The translations under genes and the position numbers were made by a program. Shown here piece after piece: positions 42,036 to 53,433 of a stretch of 64,000 bases of DNA; the first letter of the stretch is position 1, and every line of letters starts with the position of its first letter. Source of the DNA: Torymus aiolomorphi (Eukaryota > Arthropoda > Insecta > Hymenoptera > Torymidae); contig CM070874.1 in NCBI GenBank assembly GCA_036365515.1, forward strand, positions 245,638,930 through 245,702,929. Reading direction: 5' to 3'. The notes under the pieces were generated by a model, which saw only the letters and a list, made by a program, of their open reading frames with translations, was not told the DNA's origin and made no database searches.

Positions 42036-43304
42036 CTAAATAAATAGTAAGTTTCCCGAGATTTCGCTTGCCGCAATTACATTTGATAGTTTTATAATTT
42101 TATCTGTTGATGTTTCAGAATACAAAATCAGATCACCTCTACCATCCACTGTTATGTTTGCAAATTCATTTTTATTTACACATTTGATCGCGCCATTTGT
42201 ACATACTCTAAAATTTGTTAACAACAGAAAATTGTTTATGATGTGATCTGTTGCACCTGAATCAGCAATCAGTTTGATTTTCTTAGAGTTTATTTTACTC
42301 TTACCTGTTGTTTTGTCTTCATCTGCAGATGTGTAGTTTGCTGCAGCCCAACGAAGATTTTTAGAATTTCCTCTTTGATTATTATTTCTTTTATGAATTT
42401 TCCCTCTATTATTTACCCCTCTTAAACCCCTATTACCATTACCGCCGCTGTTACCTCTATTAGAGTTTTCTCCAGTAAAACCCCTTTGATTATTATTATT
42501 ATTAGAGCCCCTATTAGTATTATTTTTGTGTGATGACCTACTGAAATTTCTACCTCTACTATTTATTTTATCAGTATCGTACCTCGTGTTACCATCACTT
42601 CCGTGCCCACGATCGTCTCCCTTATGGTCGCGGTTTGCCTGACACACATAGCAGAACCACAGACCTTGCTTCGCTAATGGGCACTCTCGTTGCCAATAAC
42701 TAACATCATTACAACGATAGCAGTAGTTCTCATCATTTTTCTTACTGACGCTTTCCTTCTTCTTTGTTCCAATGACTCTATTGGCCGTTGCTCCTTTGGT
42801 TGATGGCTCGCCTCTACTTCCTCTAAGGTTCTCCTCTAACTGAAACATTAAGGTTCTCATAGTTTCCATAATAATTTCGGGTTCTCCGGAAACTCTTTTA
42901 GAGAAATCCATTTTTGTCTCATCTGGATAGAGGCCTACTACAGCTTGATAGAAAGCTGCTCTTTTTTCAGCTTGAGTGATAGGTACACCATCAGAATATG
43001 CCTCATAGTCTCTTATAATATTATCAAAACGTTTGCAAAAATCATTAACTTTTTCTTCCGGTTCTACTTTGATTGTATATAAACGCGAAATTACTTGAGT
43101 GTGCGTTACATTACATTCGCTTCTTTTGTGAGCTTTTAATTTTTCAATAATTTCTTTAGGCTCTTGTATGTTATAAATTTTCTTATGATACTCTTCATCA
43201 ATTCGATTAATAATTATGTCTCTAATTAAACTCTTTTTCTTTAAGATTACAGAATCAGTTACAGTATCAATATTTGGATAATTTGCTCTTATTAACTCTA
43301 TCAA
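42036..43304 (-). pseudogene. Copia gag (UBN2-type) with zinc knuckle and protease
   Basis: 422 codons. The first ~170 residues are the helical capsid-like Gag ('LYTIKVEPEEKVNDFCKRFD'). Then 'CYRCNDVSYWQREC' keeps the C-x2-C-x4-x-x4-C knuckle spacing but has Tyr where His is expected. A long Asn/Gly/Arg-rich linker follows, and 'LIADSGATDHI' is the aspartic protease active site. The frame ends in 'EISGNLLFI' and is then disrupted. The His-to-Tyr change would be expected to weaken zinc and RNA binding. Confidence 0.85.
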
Positions 43305-43385
43305 ATCGTGACTTGTTAATTCTGATTTTAAATAGTCTAACCAAAGTCCAAAATTTGTTTTTTAAGTTAATTTATAATCGCGTTT

Positions 43386-44473
43386 CTAGTTTAAATTACT
43401 CGTATTTAACTCTTCATTTTTAAGTGTTTTGTTTAGTAATAGTTCTACTTTATTATTTAGTATTTTGTTTTGTGAATTTACCTCTGATGTAATATTACTC
43501 AAATTTTCTTTACTCTTATCAAGACTTGTAATTTTATTTTTATTAGACTCTAGTTTACTGGATTCGGCTGGAGAAACTCTATTTACCTCTAGTTGTCGTA
43601 GCCTGTTACGCTCAGTTTCCAGATTAATCTGACCCATTTTTGTTGCGCTCTCCATGGCCATCGTTAAATTTTCAGACGCCTTCTCTATGCTGATGGCCAC
43701 TGCTCTTGCCGACTGACAACCTGAGTCAGGGTTTCAGTCAGGCACGCCAGATCTTGGCGCATTCTCGTTTCGCCTGGTGGTGCAAACGTTGGCATGAAGC
43801 AAACTATGGTTCTGTGATTCTCATCTTGCATGAGGACTGGCGTTCGTTTGTCGTGGCCAGAGAGCTTCGGGATTACAGCCTCTGACTTTTGCAGTTTGAC
43901 CTGCGTAGCTGTGCGTTGGTTCACTGAGGTAACTGGCGGCTTCGTTTTGCTTTCGTCAGTGCCGTTGGCGCCCTGGACTCCAGATGCCTCCTTGTTTTCC
44001 TGAACGATTAAAGCTTCACTTTGCTTGACTCCAGACTCTCCAGTTTCCTCTATATTGAACTCTCCGATTTGTTTGCTTACTGTGAAATATTTCTCTAATT
44101 AGTACCCGGTTCTCAAAAAAAAAAAAAATTTAGTCGTTAGATCTAACTCTCTTTACTCTACTCTATTTTCTAAAATACTCCATACTCTATTTAAAAAAAA
44201 GTTTAGAAACTCTTACTCAAAAACTCTCATATTTCGCAGAACTCACAAATGTGTTCAAAAAGAAATTATATAAGTATATATATACATATATACATATTGG
44301 CGGTAATGCTTACTTTCAGTTGCCTCTGTTCCTTTTATAAATTCCGACTCTTTTGGAAACATCTCTCTTGGATCCACCTCCAACTCCATTTCTGTCTCAT
44401 CATCACTCTTGTTGTCCTCGTAGTCGACCAAGCTTCCGACTGGAACCCTTTCCTTTTTGTTATTTTCCGCCAT
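43386..44473 (-). pseudogene. Copia gag N-terminal region, fragmented
   Basis: Three pieces: 44473-44255, starting 'MAENNKKERVPVGSLVDYED', acidic; 43924-43685; and 43700-43386, a Lys/Asn-rich coiled coil ('NLETERNRLRQLEVNRV'). A TATATACATATATAC microsatellite and poly-A runs break the frame near 44100-44290. I read these as the degraded start of Gag; no further motif is visible. Confidence 0.55.
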
Positions 44474-46095
44474 CTATTCAGGATTAAGTGACATTGCATT
44501 AGATTACATTATTTTAAACTCTTATTCTCTTATACTCTGTCCTCGAAGTTTTGGGTACATTTTATTATGCTGTCACGTGCTCCTGAACCGAAAAGATTTT
44601 ACTACAACTCTCTTCGATTCGGAACGAAAAATCATGCTTTCTCGCCGCGTGTAACTCGCATACGTACACCGTTCTCAACGACGATCTCACGCACAGCAAT
44701 GAAATACGTCGGAGGTTGGTTGGCCAAGCACACATACGGGACGCATACGAAATCGCAATGATCTCTCTAGTCAGAAACCAAGCTATTCACCGCACGGCAA
44801 GTGTTTCTCGATGTCTGACCCTGAATATTTTATAGACTGAAAAAAATTTATAAGCATTTACTGAGAGCAATTTTGTAGCTACTTATTATTATTCTCTGCT
44901 TTTCCATTTATAGAAGTTTTGAAAGTTTTGAAAGAAAAATTTTATACGAGAGAAAAAAAAATTATTTATATACACATCAAAGTATATACATATACACATA
45001 CATACATATATATTCATATAAACTCAATCTCATTTTATTTTACTCTAACTAAAAAAATATATGTGTATATCATTTTCCGAAAAACTCGCAATACTTTAGA
45101 TCAAGGAGACTCCCAATGCTTACTTTGCCACACACCGAACGAGCACTCGAGAAGGACTGCGCGCACACAAGGAATATATATCTGCGTGCTGATCACGTGA
45201 CTTACCGTCACATCAGCATGAGCTCGCGATAGTCCGTTCTACGATGTTCCCGCTCGTGTGTGTGTGCTAACTAGAGACAGCGACCACAAGTCTCTTATTT
45301 CTCAGATTTCTTTATCAAACTGGAGATTTTTCACGCTCTCGCTATATACTCAAATTACCTCTAAAAAGATTATGACTCAACGAAAAACGCCTCCAATTCA
45401 CGCACTGCAATGAATTGCGCATCCTTTCAGCGGCCATTCGAATAGTCGAGAGGCGCGACAGGGAGCGTCGATATGTGCAGGCAGAAGCGCTAGCACACAT
45501 ACGCTACCTCTAGCGCGAGAAAAGTAGAGGAAGAAGCCGGCACGCGCCGGCAACTTCGCGCGCTCGTGCCTGCGCGCTGCCGATTCCACGAATCCAACCG
45601 GCAACGCATTGATTTTGAGAACTCGAGCGGCCCCCGCAGAAAAAATGCTTTTCTCGGCTTTTCTCTTTCGCGCACGTTTACCCTCTTTTATCGGTTCGAC
45701 CTCTTTACTCTAATCGCACTAAAACTGTAAGGGCTCCCTCCCTCTTACCGTGCGCGACAATGACGAGTTTTTGTTTACACGGGGCTACATGTCCCTAGAT
45801 CTTTTTAACATGATGCTATACTCTAAACTCTTGGATTCGATCGCGTGGAGTTTTTCCAGTCACACCGCACTGCTGGGATTTTTTCTTTCTTTTGGTTTCA
45901 ATGTTTTAACTGCACTCGCGAACGCGAAATATATGCAAAACAGCTACTTACCTCAACGTGGTCGTTTGAACAGCATTTTCTTCCTTTAGACGAAAATCAA
46001 AAAAATCCTCTATCCTCCCTCCAGAACAGAAGCCTCTCACCTCGATTTCACCTCTTCGTACGTTTATTGTTAATTTCGCGCAGTGGACGCTTGCC
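44474..46095 (-). other. Copia 5' leader, no gene recognised
   Basis: 1.6 kb between the 5' LTR and the Gag start is unusually long. It includes a GC-rich block at 45420-45690 and an (ATAC)n-like run at 44965-45020. It may hold a secondary insertion. Frames here are antisense or low complexity. Confidence 0.4.
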
Positions 46096-46109
46096 CTGGG
46101 CCCATAACC
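46096..46109 (-). promoter_or_regulatory. Primer-binding site for initiator tRNA-Met (half-tRNA type)
   Basis: Minus-strand GGTTATGGGCCCAG follows the 5' LTR directly. It is complementary to the anticodon arm of initiator tRNA-Met (..CTGGGCCCATAACC..), the primer used by copia through an internal tRNA cut. Confidence 0.9.
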
Positions 46110-46465
<356 letters not shown>

Positions 46466-47138
46466 ATTTTACTCTTTCCCAAAAGAGTAAAAAGCGAATT
46501 TCTCCTTTATGAAAGTACGGTTTCCAGTAAAAGAGTGAATTCATCATTTTACACTTTTGAACACAATAGCGTCACGTGAGTGCCATTGAAAAAGATCGCA
46601 GTTCCAAAATTTTCTGTGTGAAACGTGGCTGAAAACGAACAATTGGTTATGAAATTAGTAGATAAATAAAGTTAATGCCAAATGAATAAAAATAAACATG
46701 CTTTTTTCTATGAATAGCATATGAAGAAACTAAGGAGGTAAAGAGTTGGCCAGTCCAGAGCACGTGTAAATTGCCACCCGAGCCGAAAGCGAGGACCCTT
46801 GTGCGCCCGCTACTCTAAAATTTCGTAAAATCACAAAAATTAAACTTAATCCACTATACATTAGTGAATGCATGTTTTTATGACTTTTTTTATTCGGAAA
46901 TACATCCAGTATACTATTATTATTTAAAAATGAACATCTTGTCTTTCGCACAAAATTGTGGAGGAATTATGATTATTTTTAAAAAGTTTTTGCTTTCTCA
47001 AAGAGAAAGCTTTGTAACGGAGAAATTTTTCGACTCTGAGATTTCGATAATTTTCTATATTTCCGAGCTCCCTGAATCGAAATATGCGTTTTCTAGAAAA
47101 TGTCTGTGTGCGTGCGTGCGTGCGTGTATGTGTGTGTG

Positions 47139-47170
<32 letters not shown>

Positions 47171-47171
47171 T

Positions 47172-47213
<42 letters not shown>

Positions 47214-47344
47214 TTTATACATTTGTGTGCGGCATAACTCGAAACTGGACAGAGATATCAAATTCATGTTTGGCAGGATATGCAGTTTAATTTTAAGTTG
47301 TGCAAGTTCAATTATACAGTTGATCGCATACTATTAAGTATTTA
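46466..47344. other. Non-coding, with a (TG/CGTG)n microsatellite
   Basis: The AAAAGAGTAAA block continues to about 46560. A GTGC/GTGT microsatellite lies at 47104-47212. No gene seen. Confidence 0.6.
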
Positions 47345-48125
47345 AAAAATAAAAAATAAAAATATGGAAAAATCGAAAATAATTTTTTTCGTCGCTGGGT
47401 TTGGATGTCTATTAGAGGTAGGCCCATTTTCTAAAAGGTCTTGAAAATCCCTATCAATCCATATTTTTGTCGGCCCGATCGAATAAAATTAAGTCGGTTA
47501 AAAAAAAATAAAGAAAAATATGGAAAAATCGAAAATAATTTTTTTCGTCGCTGGGTTTGGATATCTATCAGAAGTATGCCCATTTTCTGAAAGGTCTTGA
47601 AATTCCCTATATATCTGTATTTTTGTTGGTTCGATCGGATAATATTAAGTCGGTTAAAAAAATAAAGAAAAATATGGAAAAATCGAAAATAATTTATTTT
47701 GGCTCTGGGCTTGAATATCGGTCGAAAGTAGACCCATTTTATGAAAGGCCTTAAAATTCCCTATCTATCCGTATTATTGTCGGCCCGATCGCATCATATT
47801 AAGTCGGTTAAATGAAAATAAAGAAAAATATGGAAAAATTGAAAATAATTTTCTTTGTCGCTAGGTTTGGACGTCTATCAGAAGAAGGCCCATTTTATGA
47901 AAGGCCTTAAAATTTCATATCTACCCATATTTTTGTCGGCCCAATTGGATAATATTAAGTCGGTTAAAAAAAGTAAAGAAAAATATGGAAAAATCGAAAA
48001 TAATTTTTATTTGGCTCTAGGTTTGTATATCGGTCAGAAGTAGGCCCATTTTCTGAAATGCCTTAAAATTCCCTATCTATTCATATTTTTGTCGGCCTAA
48101 TCGGATAATACTAAGTCAGTTAAAA
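47345..48125. repeat. 155-bp tandem repeat, five copies
   Basis: AATATGGAAAAATCGAAAAT recurs at 47361, 47517, 47671, 47827 and 47982. Each unit also has GTCGCTGGGTTTGGAT, GCCCATTTTCTGAAAGG and a TCGGATAATATTAAGTCGG end. Divergence between units is moderate. Confidence 0.9.
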
Positions 48126-48269
48126 AAACACTGTCAATTCATTGGCACTTAGCTTCCTCAAACTTTATTTATTGATACTTTCGAAAAATGTTAAAATCCA
48201 AAATTTATAATTATTATACTTATCCATACTTACATAGTTCTTTTCACATTAAAAAATATATTTCTTGAA

Positions 48270-48650
48270 ATTTAAACCAAATATAGTCTTCAATGAGTTT
48301 AATAAGTGTCTAAACTTTTAAGTCGATAAATAAAATATTCCCTGTGAAAAAGCGATTCGAAAATCTTTTTTAAAAATTTTTAACCTCAAATATCTTTGGT
48401 CGTAATGGACCGATTTTTTTGGGCATCGGACTCAGCCTGAAGTTATATTAAAGCTATATCTGTGCCAAATTTCAAGATGATTAGATAATTTTTAATTTTG
48501 TTATCGTCAGACAACGAAAACGCAAAATTTTCTAAAATAATTTTTTTTTGTAAAACAAATAAAGATAATATCATGAAATTTTAACCAAATATAGTCTTCA
48601 ATGAGTTTAATAAGTGATTAAAAATTTAAGTCGATAAATAAAATATTTGT
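48270..48650. repeat. Direct repeat (AACCAAATATAGTCTTCAAT) flanking a dispersed repeat
   Basis: The block AACCAAATATAGTCTTCAAT...AAGTCGATAAATAAAATATT occurs at about 48273-48340 and 48578-48650. Between them is a 160-bp unit starting TTTTAACCTCAAATATCT that also occurs at 58365 and 58676. Confidence 0.75.
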
Positions 48651-48966
48651 TGAGAAATTAATTTATGAAATATAAAAACGTTTTCCTTAATTACAAATGA
48701 CAGAGTGAAGATAATTTAAATATTAAATACTATGTTAAGATATTAATAATACAAATAACCTACCTACCTGGAGCGAAACTAACACACATGCACTACACCA
48801 TTTATAAGAACCCCTTTCCTAGATTCCTATTACCTCCAAATCATTGTACTTCAATATTCTGTATAATAGAGAATGTTTCTTGATAAAATTACACAAATAT
48901 GTTGCCTATACCACACATAAATTGTCTATAAATTTTATGTTTCCATTTATAAAAGAGAGAACGCCA

Positions 48967-48987
48967 TTAAGGCCATGTGATACTCAA
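48967..48987 (+). repeat. TTAA-GGCCATGTGATACTCAA, left member of an inverted pair
   Basis: Exact 21-nt inverse of 58125-58145. See the finding on a possible 9.2-kb TTAA-bounded unit. Confidence 0.6.
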
Positions 48988-49610
48988 CAAAAATCGTGTT
49001 GGGTTCAGTCGATAATGTAGGGAGAGCCAACTACTGTATATTAAACAGTAGATGGCGCTGAAGATATGCTGAATCTATATGCGTAGAACTTTTAGTTCCA
49101 AGATACTCGCATAGATGGCGTGCACTGAGAGAAGTGTTTAATGTCATGTGATCCTAAGATTCATAACTATTAACATGCCTATATATTTAAATACTTGTAA
49201 ATATACGTATTGTAACAGTTAAGTTGCCACGTTCTTCTAAACAATTTCAATATGTTGCTATAAATATTGATATTGTAATAGGTAAAATATGAGATTTGCC
49301 GTATAAAATGTCCCCTATTCGAATATAAGATATTGTAACAGTTACAATATTGCACTTTCGAATTCAAACAGAACATAAGTATTCTTCTATCAGTACATAA
49401 TATAGGAAATAATTTTATCTTATAAAAAATTATGAAAATATCCGTATCAAGTTTATCAATTTTTTTCAAACAAATTATGCGAGAATAAATGAGATTTTAA
49501 ATGGATCTTTATAAGGTTTTCGGACCTATGTACAGGAGCCCGTCTTTTTTTTTATAAATTTCGTTTATCGTCATAAGAACTTGTGCTCAACAATTAATTT
49601 ATCACTTTTT
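48988..49610. other. Non-coding interval
   Basis: AT-rich, a small inverted motif near 49035-49060 (CTACTGTATATTAAACAGTAG). No gene recognised. Confidence 0.5.
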
Positions 49611-49619
49611 TTATCGTTA

Positions 49620-49726
49620 GAGAATTACACCCCAGGTAGCTATGTCTACCCTGTATTGTTTGCTGCTTCAGACATATAACTGTATTGAAGTAAGTAATAA
49701 CATGTATAACAACATGTACTACTCTG

Positions 49727-49763
<37 letters not shown>

Positions 49764-49765
49764 AC
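49620..49765 (+). mobile_element. 3' end of a LINE with (TAAA)n tail
   Basis: A non-repetitive ~105-bp stretch ending ATGTACTACTCTGGTTAAA runs into nine (ATAA)-type tetranucleotides. Short 3' scraps with (TAAA)n tails are typical of 5'-truncated LINE insertions. No coding part remains. Confidence 0.5.
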
Positions 49766-49894
49766 ATAGATTTTAGGATTATGTTTAGAAAGTTGTAATT
49801 TAGCTTCTCGCACAAGATTCTTTTTTTGTAAAATTAATATTTTTCAAAAACCATTTCCAAAGCTGAAAATGGGTTTAGGAATCAAATATACATT

Positions 49895-50625
49895 TTATCA
49901 TCTAATGTAATTCGCTTACTGATAGTAATTTCGTAGTACATAATAATACTGCATACAGCGATAATGGGACATTTATTAGTATCATTAGATACACCTTTTT
50001 TACAACATGCATTCTGAAATTTCTTATTTCCAACATATCATGCGTTATTATTAATTTTCTTATTTCGTATAAATAAAAATCATGCACTATTCATTTCTTA
50101 TTTTTGTTTCATACATTATTTATTATGTAATGGAAATCGCTTATTGATAGTATTTTCGTAGTACAGAGTAGTACTGAATAAAGCGATAATGGCACATTTA
50201 TAAGTATCATTAGATACAACTTTTTTACAACATGCATTCTGAAATTTCTTATTTCTAATATATCATGCATTATTAATTTTCTTATTTCTTATTATTGTGT
50301 CATACATTATTTATCATGTAAAGTAATTCACTTACTTATAGTAATTTCATAGTTCAGAATAGTACTGAGTAAAGCGATAATGGCACATTTATAAGTATCA
50401 TTAGATACAACTTTTTTCCAACATACATTTTGAGATTTCTTATTTCCAATATATCATGCGTTCTTAATTTTCTTATTTCGTACAAATAAAAATCATGCAC
50501 TATTAATTTCTTATTTTTGTTTCATACATTATTTATTGTGTAATGTAATTCGCTTACTGATAGTTCGTAGTACAGAATAGTACTGAATAAAGCGATAATG
50601 GCACATTTATTAGAATTATGCAAAA
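49895..50625. repeat. ~190-220-bp tandem repeat, 3.3 copies
   Basis: ATGTAATTCGCTTACTGATAG (with variants) recurs at about 49904, 50124, 50316 and 50537. Each is followed by ..ACTG.ATA.AGCGATAATG and TACAACATGCATTCTGAAAT. One unit lacks ~30 bp. Confidence 0.85.
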
Positions 50626-50659
50626 TTATATAACACATGCAAAACGGCCTTTGGTAATA

Positions 50660-51270
50660 AATTCATAATGAAATTATCAATTACTGCAGTATTTTACGAT
50701 AACATGCAATATCATAAGCATAATATTTGATTGCTAATCGATATGGAAATCCATTCCTGCGGTATTAAGTAAAACCATGCAAAATTAATTACAAATTTAC
50801 ATTTAAAATAACATGCACATTAACTTACAAAAAATATTTTATTGGTAATCAATAAAGAAGTGATCTATTGCTGCAGATTAAATAATATCATACAAAATTA
50901 TGATAATTATTAATTGATAAGAAATTATCAGTTACTGCAGTGGTTTACGATAACATGCAATATCATAAACATAATATTTGATTACAGATCGATAAAAGGA
51001 AATCGATTCCTTCAGTATTAAATTAAATCATGCAAAATTATAATTACCGCATTTGATTGCAGATTTAGAAAGAATATTTACATATAAAATAATATACACA
51101 TTTAGTTATACAACATTTTTTATTGCAAATTAATAAAGGAATGATCTATTACTGAATTTTCTGCGGATTAAATAATATTCAAAATTATGATAATTATTAA
51201 TTGATGAAAAAATCATCAATTACTGTTGTATGAAATAAAATCACGCAATATGGCAACACATGTATTTCAT
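50660..51270. repeat. ~250-290-bp tandem repeat, 2.2 copies
   Basis: Blocks GAAATTATC(A)(A/G)TTACTGCAGT and GATAACATGCAATATCATAA recur at 50670 and 50921, with a partial third at 51211. Confidence 0.75.
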
Positions 51271-51429
51271 TGCAGATTGAAAAATAAAACAATACTGTAA
51301 CATCAACTTTGATGTTATAATAGTAAAAGTAGAGATTCGACCTATGACCAGCATAGTGTAGTCGAACAGAGAAGCCTATAACCAGAGAAAAACATAGATC
51401 AAAGAGTAGGCTCTAGGTAGCCTATAAAC

Positions 51430-52300
51430 ACCCCTTTAAACACAGTACTTACGTATATTTTTCCTACACATATACAAGAGAGTATGCGAACTCTCTACTT
51501 CGATAAACGAAGAAGACCTCGAACAACAGCAACAACATGTATCTTGTAGGAGGCTTAGCTGTCGTAGCATCCCAATGATTCCTCTCTCCCCTCTCTGCAC
51601 CATGCTGATGGTATCTCTCTCTCACATTTGGATTATATCGTACCTGAAACACACATCTAAAACAATTACTATAGGATATAAATTACTCAATGTATGGATT
51701 TTAGAATACGACTTTGTCTAAGTCCTTAGAACGATAGCCACTGCTTTTATAATCACCCTTCAAACACATATGGAGATGGTGTCGCTCGAGCAGGAGATCA
51801 CCATACTGGATGGAACCACTCACCTGTAAGAACACTAATTTAAATAGCAGTAAGACCACACAAACATTGAAATCGTACTAACCTGCTGAAAGACATTGCA
51901 ATAACTTGAAGTGGAGAGTTATATATACCAAACACCTGTTCACTTGCTCATGGAGTATTTTGAGGCAGCATGTACAGCAGCTGGTGCAACCCGCTAGATC
52001 GCCTACATCTACAGCAATTGCCTGGCATCACTGAAAAAAGCACTAATTATCAGACACAAGCATATTGTGTGCATAAGTATGACCACCCACAGACCTAACC
52101 TACAACCACAACAAACCAACATTACCTCCATGAGTGACAGTCCTATGCGAGCAGCCTTGGCGATAAGTGCGACACCACCATCGTAGATGACGTCGAGAAT
52201 AGCAGCGGACAGTATTCCCCAACAATAGAGCAGCAGAAATAACACTCGAAGCGATGTATCCTCGTCCCCGGGCACTGGGAAGCACGTTTGTATCTCATTG
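51430..52300 (-). other. Region with several splice-like signals; possible spliced transcript
   Basis: On the minus strand CTTCCCAG at about 52276 precedes a hydrophobic frame ('SLRVLFLLLYCWGILSAAIL', 'YDGGVALIAKAARIGLSLME') that ends at a GTAATG donor (52125). Further acceptor/donor-like pairs occur near 52031, 51885, 51827 and 51653. In the simplest joining the frame closes at once, so either this is non-coding RNA, exon boundaries are different, or it is chance. No family recognised. Confidence 0.25.
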
Positions 52301-52319
52301 ATTTAGACGCGCACTAAAA

Positions 52320-52600
52320 ATGGCCAGAAGTTATCGATTTTAAAGCTAACACCAAGACATATAGGGTCATTGAAGAACAAAAAACATTATTCTCACGTCA
52401 CGGGTTACCGAACTATATAGTTACAGATAACGGTAGCCAATTTACAAGTGCCAAGATTGAAAATTTCTTAAAAGCAAACGACGTAAAACATAGCTTCTCT
52501 CCTCCTTACTACCCTGCGATCAACGGTGCGGCAGAAAACTTTGTAAAAACATTCAAGGAAAATGCTTCGCCGTCCTGTTCGCCTTGCTAATATCCTCGGG
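52320..52600 (+). pseudogene. Gypsy integrase core fragment
   Basis: The frame reads 'EEQKTLFSRHGLPNYIVTDN', then 'GSQFTSAKIENFLK', 'HSFSPPYYPAINGAAEN' and 'FVKTFKE'. These contain the second Asp (TDNGSQF) and the Glu (NGAAEN) of the DDE core, 35 residues apart. It starts within the core and is lost after 52595 in a repeat. Different strand and place from the gypsy relic at 3-8 kb. Confidence 0.85.
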
Positions 52601-53215
52601 GAGTGATAGCTGCACCGATTTCTCTCGAGAGGAGAGAAGTAGAATTACTTTGAAGCGCGTAGTCATCAACAGCAGCACCTCGCTTTAAGCAGAACAAAGT
52701 ATATTAATAATTTGTCGAGTATAAGGAATGAGGAGAGCAGTATAGAACTGCTGGGGTTAGGGAAAAAGGAAATTTGGAGGTTAGGTTCGGCTATACTACA
52801 GATACTACAGAATAAAGACCCAGTCAGAAATGAAGTACTTACACGTGTCATTCGCGGGAGCGTGGACTTAAATCAACTGCATCATCGCCGTCGCTTCTCC
52901 GTCCTGTTCGCATCAGTAATGTCCTTGGCGAGTGATAGCTGCAACAGCTTCCCTCGAGTGAAGTAGAATAATGTGAATGCGCGTGATAATCTACAGCAGC
53001 TATTCGCTTTAGGCAGACCAAAATGTATTAATAATATGTCAAGCATTAGGAATGAGGAGCGCAGTATTGAACTGCTACGGTTACGGAAGAAAGTAGATGA
53101 AAATTTGGAGGTTAGGTTCGATTATACTACAGAGACCACAGAATAAAGTCCTAGTCCGAAGTAAAGTCCTTACTCGAATCAGTCGCAGGAGCATAGACTT
53201 GAGTCAACTGCATCT
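52567..53215. repeat. 329-bp tandem duplication
   Basis: TC(G/T)CCGTCCTGTTCGC opens copies at 52567 and 52896. Both contain GGAATGAGGAG.GCAGTAT.G and AATTTGGAGGTTAGGTTCG. The second copy runs into the GC-rich region before the satellite. Confidence 0.85.
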
Positions 53216-53433
53216 TCGCCGTAGCATTCATGGCCTCGGTCTTCAGCGCCCATGAGTGTTCTCGCGCAGCCGCGGCGAGCCGGCGTCGACGCTTCCGGTC
53301 GTGTTGTTGTCGCTCCTTACTACGTAAAAACGCAGTGTTGCCAAATCTCGCCTCCGCAGTGTGGCGATGCAACTGCAAGATCGACGGCCTAAGGGAGCCT
53401 CGGCGGCGCTCGGACCGCTCGGAAGAATTAAAA

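Noticed and set aside
46864..47337. 157-codon frame with CVRACV repeats and its minus-strand HTHT counterpart
   Set aside because: Produced by the TG/CGTG microsatellite; no protein family.
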